Shown piece after piece: positions 16,676-23,669 of a stretch of DNA of 37,808 bases. The position numbers and the translations under genes were made by a program. Positions within the stretch are counted from its first letter, which is position 1. Each line of letters starts with the position of its first letter. Under the pieces are notes generated by a model. The model had not been told where the DNA came from and made no database searches. It worked only from the letters and a program-made list of their open reading frames with translations. The stretch comes from Candidatus Zixiibacteriota bacterium (GTDB lineage Bacteria > Zixibacteria > MSB-5A5 > GN15 > FEB-12), in contig JAGGTI010000130.1 in assembly GCA_021163775.1 (NCBI GenBank), positions 1 through 37,808 of the forward strand, given 5' to 3'.

Positions 16676-17526
16676 GCAAGAATGTTCTGGGTAAAGGTCT
16701 GGGCGCTTTAATTCCAGCCGTAGATGAGAACGAGACCCATGATATCTATTATCGGCGGGTGTCGCTGGATCAGATCGCCCCCAACCCGCTTCAACCGCGT
16801 CGGAGTTTCGATGAAACCTTGCTGGCCGAACTGTCCGAGTCTATCCGTATCAACGGGATGGTTCAGCCAATAGTGGTTCGCAAGAACGGCGCAGGATATA
16901 CTATCGTGGCGGGTGAACGTCGTTACCGTGCGGCCCGACTGGCTGGTTTGAGTGATGTTCCGGCGATGATAATGGATGACATGGACGATGTTCACATGTT
17001 GGAACTGGCCCTGGTCGAAAATATCCAGCGTGAAGATCTCAATCCGCTGGAACTGGCCGAGGCTTACCATCGTCTGATTGACCAGTGTGGTTTGACCCAG
17101 GCTAAACTTGCCGAACGGGTCGGACGCAGTCGTGCGGCGGTAGCCAATCATCTGCGACTGCTGACTCTCCCGGGTTCAATCAAGAGACTCGTTCTCGAAG
17201 GGCGGTTGAGTGAGGGACATGCCCGCGCGCTGTTAGCTCTTGACACCGAAGCGAGTATGCTGGAGATGGCTGAGCGGATTATCAGCAATTCGTTGACAGT
17301 GCGCGATGTTGAGAAAGCTGGACCGACGAAGAAAAAACGTCGTCGACTGGTAATCAAACGGGTAAGTCCGGCGGTGGCTGAGATTGAAACTGAATTAAAA
17401 CGGATACTGGCGACCTCGGTCAGGATCACGCCCGGTTTGAAGCGTGGTAAAATAGAAATTGAGTATTATGGTGAAGATGATCTCGGTCGTTTGTGGCAGA
17501 TGTTACGTAAGATAGATGGTGAGTGA
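16672..17526 (+). CDS. parB: ParB (Spo0J), CTPase and parS-binding partition protein
   Basis: This 284-aa protein has the N-terminal ParB/CTPase fold with [23 protein letters not shown] and the catalytic GERRYRAA box. A central helix-turn-helix follows ([24 protein letters not shown]). A Lys/Arg-rich linker leads to a C-terminal dimerisation helix. It recognises the two parS sites at 13328 and 15348. Its start overlaps parA by 4 nt, and its stop overlaps the M23 peptidase start, so the four genes to the bactofilin look like one transcript. Confidence 0.95.
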   Translation: MSKNVLGKGLGALIPAVDENETHDIYYRRVSLDQIAPNPLQPRRSFDETLLAELSESIRINGMVQPIVVRKNGAGYTIVAGERRYRAARLAGLSDVPAMIMDDMDDVHMLELALVENIQREDLNPLELAEAYHRLIDQCGLTQAKLAERVGRSRAAVANHLRLLTLPGSIKRLVLEGRLSEGHARALLALDTEASMLEMAERIISNSLTVRDVEKAGPTKKKRRRLVIKRVSPAVAEIETELKRILATSVRITPGLKRGKIEIEYYGEDDLGRLWQMLRKIDGE

Positions 17527-18308
17527 TGGCGACTCATAAGTATGTGACAATTATGCTGGTGCCCGATGGCACCGAGCCGCGTAGCGGCTGGCGGATACAA
17601 CAATGGTTGCTGAAAGCGATTGTCATTGGGCTGGGTTGTCTGTTGGCCGGAATCCTGCTCTTTTTTATTTTCTATGGTCAGTTGTTGACCCGGGCGGCAA
17701 TGACAGAACGCGTGGTTGCGGAAAATAGTGATTTGAAGAGATACTATTATAAAGTGCAATTGTTAGAACAGAATCTGTATCAGGCGCGCGAGGTGGTAAC
17801 ACGTATGGGTAATCTGGCGGGAGTTGATATTGACTTTCCGGAACTTCCCGATGATTCCACTTTGTTTTCTGAACTACCGCACTCCGGTGAGGCTGTGGTG
17901 GCTCGGCCGGGTGCTCTGGACTGGAGTTTACCCGCCGGTTTGCCAATACAGGGTTTTGTGACTCAGAAGTTTAACATTTCTACTCCGGATAGTTATCACC
18001 CCGGGGTTGATATTGCTTGCGCCGTTGGTACCCCGGTGTTAGCTACCGGGTCGGGGACGGTCGAGTATGTTGCGTTCGATTCCACTTATGGCAACATGGT
18101 TGTTTTGCGGCATAACGATAGCGTGACTACGGTCTATGGCCATAACGATCGGGTGCTGGTCAAGGTCGGGGAGCAGGTGCGTGTGGGGGGCCGGTTGGCT
18201 GAATCCGGCAACAGCGGCAAATCAACAGCGCCGCATTTGCATTATGAAATTAGAATCAATGAAGAACCAATAGATCCACTGGATAACCCGTATGATAAAG
18301 AAAACTAA
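17526..18308 (+). CDS. Membrane-anchored M23 (LytM) peptidoglycan endopeptidase
   Basis: About 260 aa. A single N-terminal TM helix (LLKAIVIGLGCLLAGILLFFIFYG) is followed by a short coiled coil and a C-terminal M23 domain. The zinc ligands are intact: HPGVDIA (HxxxD) and HLHYEI (HxH), with GNMVVLRHNDS between. It probably cuts peptide cross-links in the periplasm. The start is the ATG at 17526, whose first base is the last base of the parB stop. It overlaps the bactofilin by 17 nt. M23 peptidase next to bactofilin is a recurring pair that shapes cells in several bacteria (for example Helicobacter CcmA with Csd proteins). Confidence 0.92.
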   Translation: MATHKYVTIMLVPDGTEPRSGWRIQQWLLKAIVIGLGCLLAGILLFFIFYGQLLTRAAMTERVVAENSDLKRYYYKVQLLEQNLYQAREVVTRMGNLAGVDIDFPELPDDSTLFSELPHSGEAVVARPGALDWSLPAGLPIQGFVTQKFNISTPDSYHPGVDIACAVGTPVLATGSGTVEYVAFDSTYGNMVVLRHNDSVTTVYGHNDRVLVKVGEQVRVGGRLAESGNSGKSTAPHLHYEIRINEEPIDPLDNPYDKEN

Positions 18309-18720
18309 CAGTAACGAGGCGAATGGACTAATGAACACCATTATCGGTAAAGACACAATTATTACCGGAACCCTCGATGTCAAGGGTGCGCTACGAGTTG
18401 ATGGCCAGGTAAAGGGCAAGATTATCAGTTCTGACTGCGTGACGATCGGTGCTACCGGGCAGATCGAGGCCGATGTTGAGGCTCAGACATCGATTATCGC
18501 CGGACATGTGATAGGTAATATCGTTTGTTCCGAAAAGATCGAACTCCAGGCAAAATGTGAGATGGAAGGCGATTTGAAGGCTAAATCGCTGGTAATTGAG
18601 CAGGGAGCGATCTTTTGTGGCGGATGTAACATGAAGGGCGGCACGCCTGATCTCGGATTCCTCGCCCAAAAATCCAAGGTTGAGCAGGTCGGCACCGGAG
18701 ATAATAAGAAAAACAGCTAA
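18292..18720 (+). CDS. Bactofilin
   Basis: This 142-aa cytoskeletal protein (DUF583/PF04519 type) is made of short beta-helix repeats such as GTLDVKGALRVDGQVKGKI and IEADVEAQTSIIAGHVIGNI. Bactofilins polymerise without nucleotide at the inner membrane and recruit wall enzymes. The immediate M23 neighbour, overlapping by 17 nt, fits that role. Two unusual Cys residues (FCGGCNM) lie near the C terminus. The ATG at 18292 opens the frame; a second ATG at 18331, behind GAGGCG, is a plausible alternative that would drop 13 residues. Confidence 0.9.
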   Translation: MIKKTNSNEANGLMNTIIGKDTIITGTLDVKGALRVDGQVKGKIISSDCVTIGATGQIEADVEAQTSIIAGHVIGNIVCSEKIELQAKCEMEGDLKAKSLVIEQGAIFCGGCNMKGGTPDLGFLAQKSKVEQVGTGDNKKNS

Positions 18721-18965
18721 TCCACATCCGGCGGCGTACTGTGGACAAACTCGCCAAATTGTGGATATGAGCCTAATGCGTTGTTGTACACTGTATTAGG
18801 CTTTGCGGCGATCAATCATAGTGACTGCTTTATCCACAATTACACGACTTTGCTAACTATGTGAATGGTCGAAAGTTAGGCAGAGGCTGTCAAGTTTCGG
18901 ATTATACGACCTGCTATTAAGTAATTGTTAAACAACAATATGTAACAATAGCCACAAAGCTGTTA
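18718..18965. other. oriC: Candidate chromosomal replication origin (oriC)
   Basis: One perfect DnaA box, TTATCCACA (18830-18838), and three single-mismatch boxes (18718 TAATCCACA; 18740 and 18760 on the minus strand) lie within 121 bp. They are followed by an AT-rich stretch (18901-18965, TTAAGTAATTGTTAAACAAC...) that could be the unwinding element. The intergenic gap 18721-19155 is one of the longest gene-free stretches in the origin-type cluster, next to parAB and two parS sites. dnaA is not present. The call rests on motif clustering and position only. Confidence 0.6.
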
Positions 18966-19093
18966 ACAACGGGCCTGTTCTATCCAATCTGGAAGACGGG
19001 CTCTTTTCGTTCCGACTGGTATCCAATTGAACTTCGCGGCTGTAAAAACTCTTTGAAACCAGTGATTTGCACTGTAACTTATTACGCAATTGC

Positions 19094-19102
19094 TGGTATA
19101 AT
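19094..19102 (+). promoter_or_regulatory. Extended -10 promoter upstream of the MoxR gene
   Basis: TGGTATAAT is an extended -10 with a perfect TATAAT, 53 bp before the MoxR ATG. No good -35 hexamer sits at the usual distance, which is common for extended -10 promoters. A GTTACGTAAC palindrome follows at the expected start of transcription and might be an operator. Confidence 0.5.
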
Positions 19103-19155
19103 ACGGTGTTACGTAACATGACCCTGCCCACCGGAGACTCGACTCGGAGGAACAA

Positions 19156-20181
19156 ATGACGCCCGAAACACCAAAAACACCCCAAAAAGGAAAATCTGAT
19201 ATCTTGGCTGTTGAAAACCTAAAATTAGCCCACGATAAGATCCGCGCCGAGATCGGCAAAGTGATTGTCGGGCAGGACAAGGTAATTGAGCAGTTACTGA
19301 TTTCGCTATTGTCGTCGGGGCATTCGCTTCTGGTCGGCGTGCCCGGCCTGGCCAAGACGCTGATGATTTCCACTCTGGCCCGCGTGCTTAATTTGGAGTT
19401 TAACCGAATCCAGTTCACGCCTGATCTGATGCCGTCCGATATTACCGGCACTGAGATTATCGAGGATGACCACTCCACTGGTAAACGTGGATTTCGGTTT
19501 GTACGCGGTCCTGTCTTTGCCAATATAATTTTGGCCGATGAGATCAACCGCACCCCGCCCAAGACTCAAGCCGCGCTGTTGCAGGCGATGCAGGAACATG
19601 AAGTCACCACCGCCGGTGAGACCTATCCTTTGGATGAGCCATTTTTTGTATTGGCGACCCAGAACCCGATTGAGCAGGAAGGTACCTACCCGCTTCCAGA
19701 AGCACAGCTTGATCGGTTCATGTTCAATATCATCGTGGATTATCCAAGCGTGGACGAAGAAGAAGAGATTGTCAAGACGACCACCACAATTGCCGTTCAC
19801 GAGCTAAATCAGATTTTGACAGCCGAAGATATTATCGGGTTCCAGAACCTGGTGCGCCGGGTTCCCGTGTCGGATCATCTGGTTCGTTATGCGGTGCGAT
19901 TGGTGCGGGCGACGCGCCCCAACGAAAGCGACGCACCCGACTTTATCAAAAAATGGGTCAACTGGGGTGCCGGACCGAGGGCATCGCAGTACCTTATCCT
20001 GGCGGCCAAGGCGAAAGCTATTCTCGAAGGCCGACCGACCCCCGGACCGGACGATATCAAGTTCGCGGCCTACCCGGTGTTGAGGCATCGGATAGTGACC
20101 TCGTTCAACGCCGAGGCAGACGGGGTTGACTCGATTGAGATTATTCGTCGGGTACTGGGAGCGGTGGAGGAAGAAGACTAG
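19156..20181 (+). CDS. MoxR-family AAA+ ATPase
   Basis: This is a 341-aa AAA+ chaperone-type ATPase. Walker A is GVPGLAKT and Walker B is ILADEINRTPPKTQAALLQAMQE. Sensor 1 lies in FVLATQNPIEQEGTYPLPEAQLDRF, followed by the C-terminal lid. MoxR proteins act with DUF58/VWA-domain partners in cofactor insertion or stress functions; the DUF58 partner is downstream at 21847. The ATG has GGAGG 5-6 nt upstream. A long N-terminal tail rich in P, T and K is variable in the family. Confidence 0.93.
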   Translation: MTPETPKTPQKGKSDILAVENLKLAHDKIRAEIGKVIVGQDKVIEQLLISLLSSGHSLLVGVPGLAKTLMISTLARVLNLEFNRIQFTPDLMPSDITGTEIIEDDHSTGKRGFRFVRGPVFANIILADEINRTPPKTQAALLQAMQEHEVTTAGETYPLDEPFFVLATQNPIEQEGTYPLPEAQLDRFMFNIIVDYPSVDEEEEIVKTTTTIAVHELNQILTAEDIIGFQNLVRRVPVSDHLVRYAVRLVRATRPNESDAPDFIKKWVNWGAGPRASQYLILAAKAKAILEGRPTPGPDDIKFAAYPVLRHRIVTSFNAEADGVDSIEIIRRVLGAVEEED

Positions 20182-20183
20182 CC

Positions 20184-20444
20184 GTGTTTCAGGCGATTCT
20201 GTTTGCCGCTTTTGCGCTGATTTTTTTGTTCACATCGGCGAAAATGCAACTGAAGCGATTAGTGCTCTGGTTGTTTGGGATCGCGGTTTTTATACACGCC
20301 GCCGGTTTGTCGTTGCACGGCCGGTATGATTGGATCGATCACGTCCTGATGGTCAACGGGATCGCGCTGTTGCTGTTGGTTGGTTATATGAGTTTCAAGA
20401 TCTATACGAGGTTTGTGAAAAAGCGCCGCACACCGGTGCGGTGA
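20184..20444 (+). CDS. Small hypothetical membrane protein
   Basis: This 86-aa protein has three predicted hydrophobic segments: about 2-18 (FQAILFAAFALIFLFTS), 27-45 (LVLWLFGIAVFIHAAGLSL) and 53-72 (VLMVNGIALLLLVGYMSF). It ends in a basic cytoplasmic tail (KKRRTPVR). I recognise no family. The GTG start at 20184 is 2 nt after the MoxR stop, so it is likely translated with MoxR. The real start could be slightly different. Confidence 0.65.
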   Translation: MFQAILFAAFALIFLFTSAKMQLKRLVLWLFGIAVFIHAAGLSLHGRYDWIDHVLMVNGIALLLLVGYMSFKIYTRFVKKRRTPVR

Positions 20445-20462
20445 CAATTAACGAGAAGACCT

Positions 20463-21431
20463 ATGTCAGTTGACTCGTATACAAATTTATCGGCAATCGC
20501 TATTCATGGTGGTGCGGGGACAATTCTGCGCGCCAACCTGACCGATGAGAAAGAACGCGATATTCGCGCCAAGCTGACCGAATCGTTGGAAGCAGGTAAC
20601 GTAGTGCTTGAAGCAGGCGGCAGTGCCGTTGACGCTGTTCAGGCGGCGGTGGTTGTTATGGAAGAATCGCCGTTGTTCAATGCTGGCAAAGGTGCGGTGT
20701 ACACGCACGATGGCTCCCACGAACAGGATGCCTGCCTGATGGACGGCGCGACGCGCAATGTCGGTGCGGTAGCGGCGGTGAAACGCGTGCGCAACCCGAT
20801 TTTGTTAGCGCGCTTGGTTCTGGATCAGAGTACGCATGTGTTACTCTCTGGTGAAGGCGCCGAGACGTTTGCGACTACCAATGGCATGGAACTAGTTGAC
20901 GACCAATCGTATTTTGATACCGAGTTTCGGTATCAACAGTTGCAAAAAGCAATCGCGCGCGAAAAGAAAGAAAACAAACAACATACTCAGCTTGATCATT
21001 CGGATGTTGAAGACAAGATCGGCACAGTTGGTGCGGTGGCGGTTGACAGGCACGGTAACCTGGCGGCGGCAACTTCGACCGGCGGCATGACCAACAAACG
21101 TCACGGACGAATCGGCGACACGCCGGTGGTCGGTGCCGGGACGTTTGCGGACAACAAAACCTGTGCGGTCTCTTCGACCGGTGTGGGTGAATACATTATG
21201 CGCGCGATGCTGGCTTATGATATCGCGGCGTTGATGGAGTATAAGAACCTAACGTTGGAAGAAGCTGGTCACATTGCTGTGATGGAGAAATTTACGGAAT
21301 TGGGTGGCGATGGCGGTGTGATTGCGATTGATGCGTTGGGTAATATCGCGATGCCGTTCAACAGTTCCGGTATGTACCGCGGTTGGATGCGCGCCGACGG
21401 CACGAGCGAGGTGAAGATATTCAAGGAGTGA
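20463..21431 (+). CDS. Isoaspartyl peptidase / plant-type L-asparaginase (Ntn hydrolase)
   Basis: This 322-aa T2-family Ntn hydrolase is made as a precursor that cuts itself before the catalytic Thr. The Thr lies in IGTVGAVAVD (T188), followed by GNLAAATSTGGMTNKRHGRIGDTP, the substrate and self-processing region. The N-terminal half has the conserved IHGGAG and ESPLFNAGKGAV. It removes iso-Asp dipeptides or hydrolyses Asn in the cytosol. It sits between MoxR and DUF58 and is unrelated in function, so the operon seems a loose one. Confidence 0.93.
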   Translation: MSVDSYTNLSAIAIHGGAGTILRANLTDEKERDIRAKLTESLEAGNVVLEAGGSAVDAVQAAVVVMEESPLFNAGKGAVYTHDGSHEQDACLMDGATRNVGAVAAVKRVRNPILLARLVLDQSTHVLLSGEGAETFATTNGMELVDDQSYFDTEFRYQQLQKAIAREKKENKQHTQLDHSDVEDKIGTVGAVAVDRHGNLAAATSTGGMTNKRHGRIGDTPVVGAGTFADNKTCAVSSTGVGEYIMRAMLAYDIAALMEYKNLTLEEAGHIAVMEKFTELGGDGGVIAIDALGNIAMPFNSSGMYRGWMRADGTSEVKIFKE

Positions 21432-21497
21432 CAACAAACTTGTGTGCGGCGTATGTCCACATGCGCCGCGAATCGGGACGGAGAAACCCGACAGCAT

Positions 21498-21546
21498 GTA
21501 GGTCAGGTTGCTCGCAACCTGACACCGGCAGATGTGGACATCTGCC
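21498..21546 (+). repeat. Composite two-hairpin repeat, copy 2
   Basis: GTAG plus GTCAGGTTGC/GCAACCTGAC (21498-21523) then GGCAGATGT/ACATCTGCC (21527-21546). It differs from the copy at 4407-4455 only in the loop (TC for TT) and the linker. It opens a 415-bp gene-free gap full of hairpins between the asparaginase and DUF58 genes. Confidence 0.8.
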
Positions 21547-21569
21547 GGGCACGGGTACTTATCATCGTC

Positions 21570-21589
21570 ATTCCCGCGGAAGCGGGAAT
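21570..21589. repeat. ATTCCCGC...GCGGGAAT hairpin (dRS3-like)
   Basis: ATTCCCGC-GGAA-GCGGGAAT is a perfect 8-bp palindrome within CGTC...CCAG. The same outer sequence is known as the dRS3-type repeat of Neisseria and occurs in many unrelated genomes. One copy only in the window. Confidence 0.6.
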
Positions 21590-21655
21590 CCAGTTGTCAT
21601 GTAAGAAGAACCGAGTTATGAATCGAAGATCATATACGATTCCAAAACAACTGAG

Positions 21656-21673
21656 CCCTTGCTTTCGCAAGGG
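21656..21673. repeat. CCCTTGC/GCAAGGG hairpin
   Basis: CCCTTGC-TTTC-GCAAGGG is a perfect 7-bp stem followed by TGACAGG. It is of the common 'CCCTTTCGCAAGGG' intergenic type. It lies between the dRS3-like hairpin and the next GGCAGATGT copy. Confidence 0.5.
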
Positions 21674-21731
21674 TGACAGGAAAGAGAGCGAGGGTGACTG
21701 TGCAGAGTCATCTGACAGCACATAAAAAATA

Positions 21732-21808
21732 GGCAGATGTGGACATCTGCCGGACACGTTAATGGCGGAACCACCAAGGCAACCACAGGTTGGTTGGTTC
21801 CACCCTAC
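21732..21808 (-). repeat. GGCAGATGT hairpin plus inverted, loop-expanded GTGGAACC-family copy
   Basis: 21732-21751 repeats the GGCAGATGT/ACATCTGCC hairpin. 21764-21808 reads, on the minus strand, GTAGGGTGGAACC followed by an expanded loop and GGTTCCGCC. It is therefore the fourth member of the family seen at 1341, 4471 and 4512, in the opposite orientation. It ends 38 bp before the DUF58 start. Confidence 0.72.
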
Positions 21809-21846
21809 AAGAACTCTAAGGACTTGATTGTAAACTGACAAAACTA

Positions 21847-22746
21847 ATGGCGACGAACTATAGACAATATCTGCAACCGGAAACGGTGTCGAAGCTCAAA
21901 GGCATGGAGCTTAAGGCGCGCATGGTGGTCGAGGGGTTTATCGCCGGACTGCATAAGTCACCGTATCATGGTTTCTCGGTCGAGTTTGCCGAACACCGCC
22001 AGTACATGCCGGGCGACAATGTTCATGACATCGACTGGAAAGTATACGCCAAAACCGACCGGTACTATATCAAGCAGTACGAGGAAGAGACCAATCTCAA
22101 AGCCTACCTTCTGCTCGACTGTTCGGCATCGATGAAATACCACTCCGGTTCCGAAATCAGCAAGTTCGATTACGCCGGGATGTTGTGCGGCGCGTTGTCG
22201 TACATGATGCTTCGCCAGCGCGACGCGGCCGGGCTGGTAACGTTCGACGAAAAGATTCGTCGTTACGTTCCCCCCCGCTCGAAGTCAGGACATCTTCATG
22301 TACTGCTATCTGAAATCGCCAATCAACAGCCATCGGACAAAACCGATATTTCATCGACGCTACACGAGATGGCAGAACGGATCAAACGGCGCGGATTAGT
22401 TGTCATCCTGTCCGACCTGTTGGACGAGCCAGATAAAATAATCAGCGGTCTGCGGCATTTTCGTTACCACAAACACGAGGTGATTGTTTTTCATATTCTT
22501 GATCCGCGCGAACGTGATTTTGATTTCGGGGGAGAGGCGCAGTTCCGCGACATGGAGACGGGAGAGGAGTTATCGACGCTTCCGTTCCAGATGAAAAAGG
22601 AATTCGCGCGCAAGGTGCAGGCGTTCTCCGATACGATAGCTTCGGCGTGCCGACAGTCGAACATTGATTACCACCCGATAGATACTTCAATGCCATTCGA
22701 CCAGGCGCTGTATGCGTTTCTTGCCAAGAGAGAGCGGTTGTATTGA
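21847..22746 (+). CDS. DUF58 domain protein, MoxR partner
   Basis: This 299-aa protein has the DUF58 signature in GDNVHDIDWKVYAKTDRYYIKQYEEE and a vWA-like strand with LLDCSASMKYH, a degenerate MIDAS (DxSxSM). The VILSDLLDEPDKIISGL segment is also typical. No TM helix is visible, unlike longer DUF58 forms. DUF58 and MoxR normally lie side by side; here they are 1.7 kb apart, with the asparaginase gene and a repeat block between. The downstream BatA/VWA genes usual in this operon type are absent, with the RAYT cassette in their place. Confidence 0.9.
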   Translation: MATNYRQYLQPETVSKLKGMELKARMVVEGFIAGLHKSPYHGFSVEFAEHRQYMPGDNVHDIDWKVYAKTDRYYIKQYEEETNLKAYLLLDCSASMKYHSGSEISKFDYAGMLCGALSYMMLRQRDAAGLVTFDEKIRRYVPPRSKSGHLHVLLSEIANQQPSDKTDISSTLHEMAERIKRRGLVVILSDLLDEPDKIISGLRHFRYHKHEVIVFHILDPRERDFDFGGEAQFRDMETGEELSTLPFQMKKEFARKVQAFSDTIASACRQSNIDYHPIDTSMPFDQALYAFLAKRERLY

Positions 22747-22755
22747 GCTCTTGAG

Positions 22756-22799
22756 CTGTCAGGTCTCACTCCCGGCAAACCGGGAGAAGGACCTGACAG
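22756..22799 (+). repeat. RAYT-linked palindrome, copy 1
   Basis: Outer arms CTGTCAGGTC/GACCTGACAG, an unpaired TCAC facing GAAG, and an inner stem TCCCGG/CCGGGA with a CAAA loop. The paired stems with an asymmetric internal loop are shared by all members of this family. It starts 10 bp after the DUF58 stop and may end its transcript. Confidence 0.85.
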
Positions 22800-22818
22800 A
22801 ACGGTAGAGTCTTCCAAG

Positions 22819-22858
22819 CCGGGAGGTCACACCTCCTACGGTCGGCAAGACCTGCCGG
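22819..22858. repeat. Degenerate RAYT-linked palindrome
   Basis: CCGGGAGGTC pairs with GACCTGCCGG with one G-G mismatch. The interior (ACACCTCCTACGGTCGGCAA) is not a clean stem. It looks like a decayed member of the AGGTC...GACCT family. Confidence 0.45.
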
Positions 22859-22932
22859 AACGATCTGAAGAACATCAGAAGGCGCTATTTCAAGTACTGC
22901 CTTAGTAGTCGCGGTTGGCTTGTCTATGTTGC

Positions 22933-22971
22933 GTTGGGTCCTTCGCCGACAAAGTCGGCGTGAGACCTGAC
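22933..22971 (-). repeat. RAYT-linked palindrome, inverted copy
   Basis: On the minus strand it reads GTCAGGTCTCAC, stem GCCGACTTTGTCGGC, GAAGGACCCAAC, the same layout as the flanking pair but with a different inner stem. It ends 11 bp before the RAYT stop, so it marks the 3' side of the gene. Confidence 0.7.
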
Positions 22972-22981
22972 GTTCACCTGC

Positions 22982-23512
22982 TCAGAAAAGCCAATCCCTC
23001 CAGATCTTAACCGATCCCGGTCTCTCGGTCATATAGTCGCTTGCCGAAGACCACGGCCATACCTCAGCATGATCGACGATACCGGCCGTCACGGGATTTC
23101 TGTGAATATACTCCAACTTTTGCCGGAAGACCCTCTCGGAGTATATGACCACGCGGTCAAATCGTGATTGCCATACCTTGTGTCTCTTCAATCCGATTTC
23201 GCCAAATGCTTCTTGAGCGATGAACTTCTTAAAGTCACGCATGAAACCAGACAGACGAGATCCCTCAATGCCCAGCAGAAGATGAATATGGGTTGGCATA
23301 AATACATATGCAACCAGCCGTGCATCGTACTGGTCGGTGTAGAAATTGATAGAATCCGCGAGCGCTTCATAAGCACCCTCAACATCACCGTATCTCCGGT
23401 GTTCATGGAAACTGGTGGTGATGAAGAAACATTCACCCAATGATTGGTCTTTGAAGCGAAGCCCCATAGAACCAACATGGCGTCTGACCGCGTTCTCGGC
23501 AATCTCAATCAT
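22982..23512 (-). CDS. REP-associated tyrosine transposase (RAYT, Y1/HUH family)
   Basis: The 176-aa protein carries the HUH-type metal site as HIH in MPTHIHLLL and the catalytic Tyr in KLEYIHRNPVTAGIV, followed by WPWSSASDY, the typical RAYT end. Such enzymes nick single-stranded DNA at hairpin REP sequences and are kept as single copies in host genomes. The reading frame is intact, so the gene is probably active. The ATG at 23512 is preceded by no strong Shine-Dalgarno. Near-identical palindromes on both sides are the likely substrate. Confidence 0.93.
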   Translation of the reverse strand: MIEIAENAVRRHVGSMGLRFKDQSLGECFFITTSFHEHRRYGDVEGAYEALADSINFYTDQYDARLVAYVFMPTHIHLLLGIEGSRLSGFMRDFKKFIAQEAFGEIGLKRHKVWQSRFDRVVIYSERVFRQKLEYIHRNPVTAGIVDHAEVWPWSSASDYMTERPGSVKIWRDWLF

Positions 23513-23546
23513 TGGTGTGATGGCAGAATGTGATGTTCAGTTTGAT

Positions 23547-23590
23547 CTGTCAGGTCTCACTCCCGGTAAACCGGGAGAAGGACCTGACAG
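23547..23590 (+). repeat. RAYT-linked palindrome, copy 2
   Basis: Same 44-bp sequence as copy 1 at 22756 except TAAA for CAAA in the loop. It lies 34 bp upstream of the RAYT start. Confidence 0.85.
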
Positions 23591-23620
23591 AACTCAGTAT
23601 GTGGTTTTGAATCTTCCCCC

Positions 23621-23669
23621 CGGCAGGTCACACCCGAACTGTTGCGTCAGGTCCTTAGGCCTGATGCGC
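23621..23669. repeat. Decayed RAYT-linked palindrome pieces
   Basis: CGGCAGGTCACAC is followed by GCGTCAGGTCCTTAGGCCTGATGCGC, where GCGTCAGG and CCTGATGCGC pair with a bulge. Parts of the AGGTC and GTCC(TT) family boxes are present but the full structure is not. It abuts the stop of the next secreted-protein gene. Confidence 0.4.

Larger units (their letters stand above)
22756..23590. mobile_element. REP-RAYT cassette (transposase gene with flanking palindromes)
   Basis: The RAYT gene is bracketed by two 44-bp palindromes (22756-22799 and 23547-23590) in the same orientation, identical but for one base in the loop. Further family members fill the flank on one side. This is the architecture of a REPtron, in which the transposase gene travels with or maintains its own REP elements. 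There is no terminal inverted repeat or obvious target duplication of a classic IS. Confidence 0.75.
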
